This document shows positions 15,094 through 22,864 of a stretch of 28,088 bases of DNA, in pieces (position 1 is the stretch's first letter; every line of letters starts with the position of its first letter). The notes below the pieces were generated by a model. That model did no database searches and was not told where the DNA came from. It worked only from the letters and a program-made list of their open reading frames with translations. Position numbers and translations under genes: made by a program. The stretch is from Hyphomonadaceae bacterium UBA4763 (lineage in GTDB: Bacteria > Pseudomonadota > Alphaproteobacteria > Caulobacterales > Aquidulcibacteraceae), in contig DHHV01000017.1 in assembly GCA_002403455.1 (NCBI GenBank), positions 1-28,088 of the forward strand. Direction: 5' to 3'.

Positions 15094-17048
15094 ATCGACA
15101 CCACCCATCCTAGCGCGCCGCCGACAAACACAAACCGAGCCGTCGCATAGTTCACATCCAGCACGAAAGCCGCCGTCGAACCGGCGATCCGCTCGCCATT
15201 GCCATCGACGTTGACATTATTGCTTGCCCACACCCCGCCGGCGTCGATGGCTTCCCAAGTCGCGCCAAGCTGCGGCGCGGCCGGCAGCGTCACTGAAATC
15301 GCTCCGCTCGTCGTCGCGATCGCGTCAACCTCGCCATGATTGGCGGCAAAATGCGTGTTGCGGATAGCAATCCGCAGGTCGAACAAGCCGCGGAAGGGGT
15401 AACTGAACATTGAAACGCTGGTCATCGCACGATTGCCGGCGCCGTTGTTCGCTACGGCAACAAACAGGCCCAACTCGGGCGCCCAAGCGATCGCGCGCCA
15501 CGCATTATCGACGGGCGTTTCATGCGGCGTCCAATTGACCCCATCTGGCGATGTCATAACGCGATTGCCGGTCCCGCCATTGGCGACCGCCGCGTACAGT
15601 CCCAGTTCAGGCGCCCAAGCGATCGATGACCAGCTTTCATCCGCAGGCGTTGCGCGCGCTGTCCAGTTGATCCCATCCGCCGACGTCATCACACGATTGC
15701 CAGTCCCGGAATTGGCGACCGCCGCGAATAGCCCCAGCTCCGGCGACCAGGCGACAGCCTGCCAATTGTTATCGACGGGCGTCGCGCGCGCCGTCCAGTT
15801 GATCCCGTCGGGCGAGGTCATCACGCGGTTGCCCGTTCCGCCCTGCGCCAGTGCCGCGAACAACCCAAGCTCCGGCGACCAGGCGATCGCGCTCCAAATC
15901 ATATCCGCCGCGCTTGACCGCAGCGTCCAATTGATCCCGTCGGGCGAGGTCATCACCCGATTTCCGCTTCCTGAAGTCGCAACTGTGGCAAACAGGCCGA
16001 GCTCTGACGACCAGGCAATGGCGCTCCAATCGTTATCCGCCGGCGTCGATTGCAGCTTCCAACTGACCCCATCGACAGAGGTCATCACCCGATTGCCGGT
16101 CCCGCTATTGGCGACCGCCGCGAACAACCCCAGTTCCGGAGACCAGGCGATTGCGCGCCAGGAATTATCCCCCGGCGTGGCGCGCGCCGTCCAGTTGATT
16201 CCATCCGCCGACGTCATCACCCGATTGCCAGTCCCAGTATTGGCGACCGCCGCGAACAATCCCAATTCCTGCGACCAGGCGATGCCGTTCCAGGCGTTGT
16301 CCGCTGCACTGGCGCTGACCAGCCAGGGGGATGCTTCCACATATCGCCGCCGAAACGCCTGCTCGCTGCGGGCGATGGCCGGCTTCTGCAGCCATAATCG
16401 CCCATCGCCGCGGGCGAAACGCGCTGCTTCTTGAAACGCCGCGCCATTGCTCGACACTTTCAGAGTCAGATCGTCATTGCCGATCAGGCCCAGCTCGGCG
16501 CGCGCCGAAAACCCGCTTTGCAAGAGGATCGACAACACATCGCCCGCGCTTTCTTTGTTCAATACAAGGCGCAGATCGCCATTGCCGCCGGCGCCCGCCT
16601 CCAATCCCGTCGCCAGCAGATTGTTGATCTTCAACGCAACCGGATTGGCCGCATCGGCCGTCGTCCCTACGCCGAGCCGCGTCGCGTTTTGCACTTCTGC
16701 CGGCGCCCCGCCGATTTCCGTCCAATCACTGCCGTCAAAGACCAAGAGGCGCGCTTCGTCTTCGACAAACGCCCGCCAGCCCAAACGCGGGGCGTAAAAC
16801 CGCCAGGCGCCGTCCTGAAACGCCGCGACCGCGCCGGTCTGCCCGGCAAAGGCGCCTTGCGCTGGCGCCGCCACGATCCAGCGCCCGCCATTGGCCGGAT
16901 TGTCCGGCGGGCTCACCAGCTCGCGCGAAGCGACGCTTAACTGCGTCAGGGCGTCGAGCCCGCGCAGGCTTTCATTGACCGTGACATGCTTTTGCGCTTG
17001 GGAGGCCGCCACATAGGCAAGACCGAGATTGGGCGTGAGATCAGACAT
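15090..17048 (-). CDS. DUF2793 tail-fibre protein with seven-fold propeller repeat
   Basis: 652 residues from the ATG at 17048; in-frame ATG 17060 and GTG 17063 are alternatives, and no ideal Shine-Dalgarno distinguishes them. Residues 1-115 form a DUF2793 domain (PNLGLAYVAASQAQKHVTVN, FVEDEARLLVFDGSDW), found in phage and gene-transfer-agent fibres. A linker (about 120-245) includes a segment typical of tail-fibre shafts. Residues 248-545 hold seven copies of a 44-residue repeat with consensus IAWSPELGLFAAVANSGTGN, RVMTSPDGINWT; the SxDGxxW part resembles the Asp-box of sialidase-like beta-propellers, and the last copy is partial. A C-terminal beta domain (VTLPAAPQLGATWEAID, GNGERIAGS) is of the type that caps phage fibres. 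Likely role: particle attachment to carbohydrate on target cells. It leads the minus-strand cassette. Confidence 0.8.
   Translation of the reverse strand: MSDLTPNLGLAYVAASQAQKHVTVNESLRGLDALTQLSVASRELVSPPDNPANGGRWIVAAPAQGAFAGQTGAVAAFQDGAWRFYAPRLGWRAFVEDEARLLVFDGSDWTEIGGAPAEVQNATRLGVGTTADAANPVALKINNLLATGLEAGAGGNGDLRLVLNKESAGDVLSILLQSGFSARAELGLIGNDDLTLKVSSNGAAFQEAARFARGDGRLWLQKPAIARSEQAFRRRYVEASPWLVSASAADNAWNGIAWSQELGLFAAVANTGTGNRVMTSADGINWTARATPGDNSWRAIAWSPELGLFAAVANSGTGNRVMTSVDGVSWKLQSTPADNDWSAIAWSSELGLFATVATSGSGNRVMTSPDGINWTLRSSAADMIWSAIAWSPELGLFAALAQGGTGNRVMTSPDGINWTARATPVDNNWQAVAWSPELGLFAAVANSGTGNRVMTSADGINWTARATPADESWSSIAWAPELGLYAAVANGGTGNRVMTSPDGVNWTPHETPVDNAWRAIAWAPELGLFVAVANNGAGNRAMTSVSMFSYPFRGLFDLRIAIRNTHFAANHGEVDAIATTSGAISVTLPAAPQLGATWEAIDAGGVWASNNVNVDGNGERIAGSTAAFVLDVNYATARFVFVGGALGWVVSI
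15414..16307 (-). repeat. Seven tandem 132-bp coding repeats
   Basis: The units run 44 codons each in phase with the gene: six full copies and a seventh of 34 codons. They differ at scattered positions (for example ANSGTGN, ATSGSGN, AQGGTGN), mostly at residues following the conserved PELGLFA block, while MTSxDGxxWT is nearly invariant. Phase and count suit a seven-bladed beta-propeller. They are coding repeats, not a CRISPR. Confidence 0.85.
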
Positions 17049-17149
17049 GGGTCGGATCATCACCCCTTTTTCCGGCGCCGAACGACGATTTTTACTTTTC
17101 CACCAGCGCGCCGGCCGCCAAGAGCGTTTGGCGGCGATCGGAGCGCCTA
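17049..17149. promoter_or_regulatory. Divergent intergenic region with leader hairpin
   Basis: About 100 bases between the divergent DUF2793 fibre gene and the glycosyltransferase gene; both promoters should lie here. A perfect 8-bp inverted repeat, GCCGCCAA (17114-17121) with TTGGCGGC (17128-17135) and a six-base loop, lies just ahead of the GGAG site (17140-17143) of the glycosyltransferase. It could be a repressor site or a leader hairpin. No convincing -35/-10 pair was identified. Confidence 0.35.
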
Positions 17150-17830
17150 TTGATTTCCGTCATTATTCCAACGCTTAACGCCGAAAAATACCTTCCCGCC
17201 GTGCTCACCGCCTTGGTGCCGGGCGTGGTTGGAGAAATCGTCAAAGAAGTCATCATCGTCGACGCTGGCTCGACCGATTCGACCCTTCAGATTGCTGAGG
17301 CGATGGGAGCGCAGGTAATTGCCGGCCCGAAGGGCCGCGGCGCGCAAATGGCGGCTGGCGCGGCGCAAGCCCGTGGGACATTTCTGCTCTTTCTCCACGC
17401 CGATACGGTGCTCAGCGCCGATTGGCCGAACGTGGCTTCGCGCGCGCTTGAGCCGCCGGAATCATGCAAGCAAGCCTTTGTTTTCAAATTCAGATTTGAT
17501 GACGACAGCCATGCCGCGCGCCGCGTCGCTTTCTGGGTCGGGGTGCGTTTTGCCCTGATGCGGCTTCCCTATGGCGACCAGGGATTACTCCTTGCCAAGT
17601 CGTTTTATGACCAAATGGGCGGCTTTCGGCCGCTGCCCTTCTTGGAAGACGTCGATTTTGTCCGCCGGATCGGGCGCAAGCGCTTGTTTTTACTCGACGC
17701 AACCGCGGTTACCAGCGCCGACAAATATCGCCGCGACGGTTACGCTAAAAGATCATGGCGTAATCTCATGATTGTGATTTTGTATTATTGCGGCGTTTCC
17801 CCCGAACGCTTGGCGAAATATTATTCCTAA
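17150..17830 (+). CDS. TIGR04283-type glycosyltransferase family 2
   Basis: 226 residues. It uses a TTG start with GGAG six bases upstream; the sequence begins directly with the GT-A core (ISVIIPTLNAEKYL), so no upstream start is needed. GT2 motifs are VDAGSTDST near 37 and LLFLHADTVL near 75 (the DxD-like site is HAD). The family (rSAM/selenodomain-associated transferase 2, including arsenosugar-biosynthesis glycosyltransferases) is normally found beside the TIGR04282 protein, exactly as here. The sugar donor and acceptor are unknown. It is separated by 17 bases from the next gene and so is in an operon with it. Confidence 0.85.
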   Translation: MISVIIPTLNAEKYLPAVLTALVPGVVGEIVKEVIIVDAGSTDSTLQIAEAMGAQVIAGPKGRGAQMAAGAAQARGTFLLFLHADTVLSADWPNVASRALEPPESCKQAFVFKFRFDDDSHAARRVAFWVGVRFALMRLPYGDQGLLLAKSFYDQMGGFRPLPFLEDVDFVRRIGRKRLFLLDATAVTSADKYRRDGYAKRSWRNLMIVILYYCGVSPERLAKYYS

Positions 17831-17847
17831 GGATAAACGCCCGGGAA

Positions 17848-18459
17848 ATGACCTTTCATCGCACCGTTTTTGTCTTTGCCAAAGCTCCGCGCATCGGTCG
17901 GGCAAAGACCAGGCTTGCGCGCTCACTCGACTCTTCAGAAGCGCTCAGGATAAACCGCGCGATTACTTCACAAGTCTTGCGCCAGGTTCAAGATTCGCGC
18001 TGGAAAACCATTCTGCTGGTGGCGCCGGATCGGGAGATTTTCGCCTGCGCCCCAGGGGTTTGGCCGTATTCGCTGGAAAAGCGGCCGCAAGGACACGGTG
18101 ACCTTGGCGCAAGATTGCGGCGGGCGTTCTTGACCGCGCCGAAAGGCGCTGCTTTGGCGATCGCCACCGATGCGCCTGATGTAGATTCAAGTAAACTTTG
18201 GCGCGCTTTTGACGCGCTGCGTAGTCATGATGCCGTATTCGGGCCGGCAGATGACGGCGGCTTCTGGGTTTGCGGGTTCCGTACGGGCAAGCGCGCGCCG
18301 CTTCCTTTTGCGCCGGTGCGCTGGTCAAGTCCACATGCGCTTGCCGATGTTGTTAAAAACCTTGGGCCTAAAGCAAAAACCGCTTATCTGGAGACTTTGG
18401 TCGATATCGACGACGCCGAGTCCTGGGCATTGTGGCTGAGTAGACGGCGATCCGCATGA
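17848..18459 (+). CDS. TIGR04282 / DUF2064 glycosyltransferase-like protein
   Basis: 203 residues from the ATG at 17848; an upstream in-frame start at 17788 overlaps the previous gene and adds a non-conserved stretch. The nucleotidyl/glycosyl-transferase A-like core is visible: VFVFAKAPRIGRAKTRLA at the N-terminus, QGHGDLGARL near 90, AIATDAPDV near 110 and GPADDGGFWVCG near 137. The family (rSAM/selenodomain-associated transferase 1) co-occurs with the gene upstream; the reaction is not established. The 3' end overlaps the convergent lytic transglycosylase gene by 76 bases (18384-18459), both C-termini being read through. Confidence 0.85.
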   Translation: MTFHRTVFVFAKAPRIGRAKTRLARSLDSSEALRINRAITSQVLRQVQDSRWKTILLVAPDREIFACAPGVWPYSLEKRPQGHGDLGARLRRAFLTAPKGAALAIATDAPDVDSSKLWRAFDALRSHDAVFGPADDGGFWVCGFRTGKRAPLPFAPVRWSSPHALADVVKNLGPKAKTAYLETLVDIDDAESWALWLSRRRSA

Positions 18460-20048
18460 CCGTCATCAGAAACAAAGACTTGCGCATCTTCTGCATTATA
18501 GGTCGGCATATTGCCCGCCGCCAGCGCCGACAATGCTGCATCGTTTTGTCCAAAGCGGGCCCGGTAAAACACCATATTAGCAAAGACGCGCTTGACGTAA
18601 TCGCGAGTTTCTTTGATCGGGATCGTTTCGATATATAATAAAGGATCGTCGCTGTCGCCACCTTCCGCTGTCCAACGCTTGACCCGATTGGGACCGGCAT
18701 TATAAGATGCAAATATCTTTAATAACGACCCGTCTGGGTCGACTTCCGTTAATAAATATTCCAGATAAATCTGGCCGGCGCGCATGTTGATTGCGGGGTC
18801 GTATAGTAAAGCTGGCTGCTCTTTCAGCTCGGTTTCACCTGTGATCCACGCCGCCGTCGAAGGCAACAATTGCATCAATCCATAGGCCGGAGCGGATGAT
18901 CTTGCCTGTGGATCATAACGGCTTTCCTGCCGCATCAGGCCGAAAATCATCGCTTTATCCAACCGAAAACCATCGGCTGGCTCCCACGGAACATGCGGGG
19001 CTTGCGCCGCAGCCAAATCGGGCCCGCCGAGCTCTGCGACCCGTAATTCCATGTCCGGAAGCTGCAACGCGGCGACAAATCGGCGATAAATATCCAATTG
19101 GTCGGCGCCGACTTCTCCATGCAAGCGGCGCAATTCCATCCGCGCATCGCTCATGCGGCCAAGCTCGACGAGCGCGGCGGAGCGCCGAGCGCTGGCGTGC
19201 AAGGTGAGAAGGCTCGCGCCTTCCTCGAAACTCAGCTGCCGGTTATCCCCAAATATGGTCGAGGCGCGTCCCAATTGCCGTTCCGCCAAGGCGCCGTAAA
19301 GGGTGAACGGATAGGCCGCCGCGCGCTCTAAAAATGGCGTAACCCGTTGATAGTAGCCTGTTTTCAGATTGGCGCGGGCCGCCCAATAGGCGGCGGCGGC
19401 GCTGTCCCAAATGCTGGCGGCGGGCGCGGTTGCGGCCAGTTCAAAGGCGGCGCCGGCGCTGTCTGCATCGCCATAGCGCCAAGCGGCGAGGCCGGCATAC
19501 CAGGCCGCTTGCTGGCGCATCGGGCCATCGAGCAGCGCGTCGGCGCCTTGAAAAGCGGCGAGGTCATCGCCGTTAAAAAACGCTGTAGAAACAGCGGCTA
19601 AGGCCTCCCGGTCGGCGGCTGTCGACGCGGGCGGCTGCGGCGGGCGGGCCGGCCGTCCTTTGGGTGGGGAGACCGCGATCGGCGCCGTCGGCGCCGGGTC
19701 TTCGGCGCCGCGCCGCGATAAAGCAATCTGGTATATCCTGGTTGCCTGCGGGTGATCGGCAAAGGCCGCCAGCCATTGCGCAAATTCGGGGTAGGTCGCC
19801 CGATCATTGGGGCTCAAGTAAAACTGCCCGAACACATGCCCCATCAACACCGGATCGCGTATTGTGGCGATTTCGTTTTTCAGCGCGACAATATCCCCGG
19901 AATCAGCCGCAATGAAGGCGGCGCGATAATGCTGTTCGTCTTCTGCGCTTAACAGGTCGATTTCGCTGGCGCGCGCCGATGAACTGGCGCCAACCAGGGT
20001 TACAAGACCCAGTCCTTTGCCAAGCCAATCAAGCCACAGATTGCGCAT
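18384..20048 (-). CDS. Soluble lytic murein transglycosylase (SLT)
   Basis: 554 residues with a signal peptide (about 1-28, ending ARAS). A long alpha-helical N-terminal region (U/L-type superhelix, alanine-rich) leads to a C-terminal SLT catalytic domain of about residues 355-500: MRQESRYDP carries the catalytic Glu, followed by SAPAYGLMQLLPSTA, the family's NAGP in ASYNAGPNRV, and ETRDYVKRV. It cleaves the glycan strands of peptidoglycan, forming 1,6-anhydromuramic ends, in the periplasm. The last ~45 residues lie beyond the domain and overlap the convergent DUF2064 gene. Its start lies inside the end of the uracil-DNA glycosylase gene (20-base overlap), indicating co-transcription. Confidence 0.9.
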   Translation of the reverse strand: MRNLWLDWLGKGLGLVTLVGASSSARASEIDLLSAEDEQHYRAAFIAADSGDIVALKNEIATIRDPVLMGHVFGQFYLSPNDRATYPEFAQWLAAFADHPQATRIYQIALSRRGAEDPAPTAPIAVSPPKGRPARPPQPPASTAADREALAAVSTAFFNGDDLAAFQGADALLDGPMRQQAAWYAGLAAWRYGDADSAGAAFELAATAPAASIWDSAAAAYWAARANLKTGYYQRVTPFLERAAAYPFTLYGALAERQLGRASTIFGDNRQLSFEEGASLLTLHASARRSAALVELGRMSDARMELRRLHGEVGADQLDIYRRFVAALQLPDMELRVAELGGPDLAAAQAPHVPWEPADGFRLDKAMIFGLMRQESRYDPQARSSAPAYGLMQLLPSTAAWITGETELKEQPALLYDPAINMRAGQIYLEYLLTEVDPDGSLLKIFASYNAGPNRVKRWTAEGGDSDDPLLYIETIPIKETRDYVKRVFANMVFYRARFGQNDAALSALAAGNMPTYNAEDAQVFVSDDGHADRRLLSHNAQDSASSISTKVSR

Positions 20049-20886
20049 GCAAAATCCCTTCTGCGGTCAATTGCGCTTCCATGCGTAATAAATCGGCCCA
20101 CATCAGCGCTTTATCCTGCGGTCGGCGCAATAAATAAGACGGATGGAATATGGCGAAACAGGGGAGTGATGTTTGGGGATTGATTGCGTGAGTCAAGCTT
20201 TCGCTGCGCAGCCGCGCAATCGAATCACTGAGGCCCAAAACGCCCGCTACCGCGACTTTTCCGCATAAAATCAGGCATTTTGGCGCGATCAATTCGATAT
20301 GACGGCGGATGATTTCGCGGCCAAAGGCAATCTCGACCGGCTCAGGATTGCGATTGCCGGGCGGGCGCCAATGGACAACATTGGTGATGTAAGCGTTGCG
20401 GGCGCGCGAAATCCCGACAGCCGCGAGCATTTTATCCAACAATTCGCCCGACGGGCCAACAAAGGGCTTGCCGAGCCGATCTTCTTCGGCCCCCGGGGCC
20501 TCGCCCACGACCATGATCGAAGCGTTCGGCGCGCCATCGGCAAACACCATGCGGGCGTTTTTCGCCAAAGGATGGGCGCGGAAATCCTCCAACAAAGCCT
20601 GCAATGTGCCGACATCCGGCGCCGCCGCAATCCGGCGCGCCTCGAGGAGCAGCGCGTCTTCCGCCGCTGCAGCCGGGGCAAGGGCTGTCGCAGGTCGTTT
20701 GATAACCGGGCTTGAAGGACTCGCGGCCGTCGCCACAGATTTCGAGCTGCGTCGCGCGCGCGTCGTCAATCGTTGCACATCGCCCAGCGGGACGCCCGAG
20801 GCTTCCCACCATTCCATCGCACTGGAAAGCGCCGCTTCCAGCGCCGCGAAATCATGTCCGGCATTGGGCGATAGACCGGCGCTCAT
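20029..20886 (-). CDS. Family-4-like uracil-DNA glycosylase lacking Fe-S cysteines
   Basis: 285 residues. The first ~100 residues are low-complexity, Ala/Ser-rich. The catalytic domain has motif A GEAPGAEEDRLGKPFVGPSG near 131, TNVVHWRPPGNRNPEP near 168 and motif B HPSYLLR near 249, so it should remove uracil from DNA. In standard family-4 enzymes four cysteines hold a 4Fe-4S cluster; here the equivalent positions read FRAHPL (usually CxxC), VVHWRP (usually KCRP) and EIAFGR (usually a Cys), so the cluster is apparently absent. Related cluster-poor proteins seem common in alphaproteobacteria, from memory. It lies between fabA (16 bases upstream) and the SLT gene (overlap). Confidence 0.85.
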   Translation of the reverse strand: MSAGLSPNAGHDFAALEAALSSAMEWWEASGVPLGDVQRLTTRARRSSKSVATAASPSSPVIKRPATALAPAAAAEDALLLEARRIAAAPDVGTLQALLEDFRAHPLAKNARMVFADGAPNASIMVVGEAPGAEEDRLGKPFVGPSGELLDKMLAAVGISRARNAYITNVVHWRPPGNRNPEPVEIAFGREIIRRHIELIAPKCLILCGKVAVAGVLGLSDSIARLRSESLTHAINPQTSLPCFAIFHPSYLLRRPQDKALMWADLLRMEAQLTAEGILHAQSVA

Positions 20887-20902
20887 CGGTAATACCTAAA
20901 AC

Positions 20903-21448
20903 TTACTCGGCAGTTGTTTGCGCCTCGCCGGGTTTGAATAAGCCGACTCGCAAATCCTCGGCGCGGTAGATCACCTCGCCATCGGCGGCGACTTCGCCAT
21001 CCGCGATCCCCATGACGAGTCGGCGCAAGATCAAGCGCTTCAAATCAATCCGATAGGTAATCTGTCGAATGGACGGGGTAATCTGCCCGGTAAACTTCAC
21101 CGCCCCGACGCCCAAAGCGCGCCCACGCCCTTGCCCGCCAGACCATCCCAAGAAAAACCCAACCATTTGCCAGAGTGCGTCAAGGCCAAGACAACCGGGC
21201 ATGACCGGATCACCATCGAAATGACAATCAAAAAACCAAATACCTGGTTCTATATTGAATTCGGCCTCGGCAAAGCCTTTGCCATGCGCGCCGCCGCTGC
21301 GCGAAATCGCTGAAATCCGATCGAACATCAGCATGGGCGGCAACGGTAATTGCGCATTGCCCGGCCCAAATAATTTCCCGTGACCGCAAGCGATCAATTG
21401 GTCGCGCTCATAAGACGGCGCGGGAGAAAACGAAACGCTATCAGCCAT
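20903..21448 (-). CDS. fabA: 3-hydroxydecanoyl-ACP dehydratase/isomerase
   Basis: 181 residues from MADSVSF; E. coli FabA has 172. Longer in-frame starts up to 21517 add a non-conserved extension. It dehydrates 3-hydroxydecanoyl-ACP and isomerises the product to the cis-3 form, the branch point for unsaturated fatty acids. Diagnostic segments are LPPMLMFDRI near 45, FFDCHFDGDPVMPGCLGLDA, which contains the active His and Asp, and GRALGVGAVKFTGQI. The usual partner fabB is not adjacent here; downstream on the same strand are udg and the SLT gene. The upstream region is shared with the divergent universal stress protein gene. Confidence 0.93.
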   Translation of the reverse strand: MADSVSFSPAPSYERDQLIACGHGKLFGPGNAQLPLPPMLMFDRISAISRSGGAHGKGFAEAEFNIEPGIWFFDCHFDGDPVMPGCLGLDALWQMVGFFLGWSGGQGRGRALGVGAVKFTGQITPSIRQITYRIDLKRLILRRLVMGIADGEVAADGEVIYRAEDLRVGLFKPGEAQTTAE

Positions 21449-21589
21449 TTGACGCTCGTAGCTTCCCGAAGCCGATCCGACAAGAGCGCGCGGGAATGCC
21501 GCAAGACGCGTCACCACGGGCCGCTTTCATCCGCAGGAAAATGCAGGTATCTTTTACCGTCATTGCACGATCTTGTTTGGGGAGGAAAC

Positions 21590-22408
21590 ATGCGCGAACC
21601 CATTTTAGCCATTGCCGATGGATCGGCCCAGGACGCCACGGCGTTCGCCGCCGCCGCCGCCGCCGCCAAGGTGGCTGGAACCGACGCACGCGCCGTGTTT
21701 TGCGCCCCCGACCCGGCTGAAACCCTGGTCTGGATCGGCGATGGCTTTACCGCCAGCGTCGGCGCATCAGCCTTGACCTCGGCGCGCGAAGCAATTGAGG
21801 AAATCAAGCATAAGATCAACACGCTCGCCACCCAGCATGGTTTGGCGTTTTCATTTTACGCCGCGACCCCGGATTGGGCGTTATCCCATCTCGTCTCTTT
21901 GGCTGATTTTTGCGTCGTTGGCCGCGACGCCTTAAAGCCCAAGGCGCCGTTATCCATTGCGCTTGGCGCGCTGATGCATGATCATCACGCCAGCCTGCTG
22001 ATTGCGGACGATCATCCCAATGATTATCACTGTTTGGCGATCGCCTGGGACGCCAGCATCCAAGCCGGCCGCGCCGTGCGGGCGGCGCGCGCCTGGCTCG
22101 CCAAGGCCGAACGGATTTGCATTTTGCAGGCGCCGATGCGGATCGATCGCGACGCCCAACCCTTTGCCGATCCCCAAATATTGGCCATGCATATCCAACG
22201 CTGGGGCGGGCCGGCTCCGGAAATCCGCTCGATCGCCGCGCAAGGCGAAATCGGCGCCAGCTTGATGCAAGAAGCCGAATCCTACGGGGCCGGCGCGCTG
22301 ATCGCGGGGGCTTATGGCCATCCACGCGTGCAGGAAATGATCTTTGGCGGCGCAACGCGCAGCTTTTTGAAAGCAGAACGCCCGATTGCCTTGTTAATGA
22401 GCCATTGA
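21590..22408 (+). CDS. Universal stress protein, tandem-domain type
   Basis: 272 residues from the ATG at 21590 with a strong GGAGG seven bases upstream; the open frame back to 21380 is extension over the fabA promoter and is rejected. The length fits two fused Usp domains. The second domain has the nucleotide-binding-type ending GALIAGAYGHPRVQEMIFGGATRSFL (G-x-x-G and G-G-A/S-T/S), the first is diverged. Proteins of this kind respond to stress and often bind ATP; a specific role is unknown. It is followed by an 8-bp inverted repeat at 22409-22441. Confidence 0.85.
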   Translation: MREPILAIADGSAQDATAFAAAAAAAKVAGTDARAVFCAPDPAETLVWIGDGFTASVGASALTSAREAIEEIKHKINTLATQHGLAFSFYAATPDWALSHLVSLADFCVVGRDALKPKAPLSIALGALMHDHHASLLIADDHPNDYHCLAIAWDASIQAGRAVRAARAWLAKAERICILQAPMRIDRDAQPFADPQILAMHIQRWGGPAPEIRSIAAQGEIGASLMQEAESYGAGALIAGAYGHPRVQEMIFGGATRSFLKAERPIALLMSH

Positions 22409-22441
22409 ATTGAAAGACAATCGCCGGACAGGACTTTCAAT
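22409..22441. terminator. Inverted repeat after the universal stress gene
   Basis: ATTGAAAG (22409-22416) and CTTTCAAT (22434-22441) form a perfect 8-bp inverted repeat with a 17-base loop, directly after the stop codon. There is no U-tract, so either weak termination or regulation of the next gene (GGAGG-started at 22466) is possible. Confidence 0.3.
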
Positions 22442-22465
22442 ACGCATCAATCGCGGAGGATCGGC

Positions 22466-22864
22466 ATGAGCGAACGTTTAACCCGCCTTGTTTTACGCTT
22501 GGCCCGCAACCCAGAAGCCGGCTTTCCGGACGGCGACGATCGTCGCGGCTATGTGTTGACCGCGCCCTTGAACAATGAAGACCGGCTGGATCTGGAGGCG
22601 TGGCGGCGCCTGCGCCTGCATTGCACGGTGCGGCGATTTTCCCCGGATAAACGCGAAGACGCCGATGGCTGGTTGACCCATCGCGGCGCGCAATGGAGCT
22701 TTCATTATGACGAGGACGGCGAAGGCCCAGATGAACCGACTTATCGCCTGGGCGATCACCGCTTAGCGATCGGTGATTATGTGACGATCGAAGAATTCGG
22801 CGAAAAGCCGCTGACCTATCGGGTGACGGAAGCAATGCCGATCGCTGTTGGCGCCGACAATTAA
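22466..22864 (+). CDS. Conserved hypothetical protein
   Basis: 132 residues, cytoplasmic, no signal peptide or membrane segment. The sequence begins MSERLTRLVLRLARNPEAG and is rich in acidic and basic residues; the central GYVLTAPLNNEDRLDLEAW and the C-terminal YRLGDHRLAIGDYVTI are probably beta-rich. I recall similar short proteins in other alphaproteobacteria but cannot name the family or function. The start has GGAGG upstream. Its stop overlaps the convergent antiporter gene by four bases. Confidence 0.7.
   Translation: MSERLTRLVLRLARNPEAGFPDGDDRRGYVLTAPLNNEDRLDLEAWRRLRLHCTVRRFSPDKREDADGWLTHRGAQWSFHYDEDGEGPDEPTYRLGDHRLAIGDYVTIEEFGEKPLTYRVTEAMPIAVGADN

Noticed and set aside
15414..16307. 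Regular direct repeats that could be taken for a CRISPR or satellite array
   Set aside because: The unit is 132 bases, keeps codon phase, and encodes a conserved protein repeat; no short repeat/spacer pattern exists.
15433..16434. Long plus-strand open frame (333 codons) with repeated IARQELS/GVARAVQLIPSADVITRLP-type units
   Set aside because: It is the antisense shadow of the minus-strand propeller repeats; its periodicity is copied from the real gene, and it lacks start signals.
21380..21589. N-terminal extension of the universal stress protein frame
   Set aside because: It overlaps the fabA start and promoter region, and the ATG at 21590 has a much better ribosome site directly before the Usp fold.
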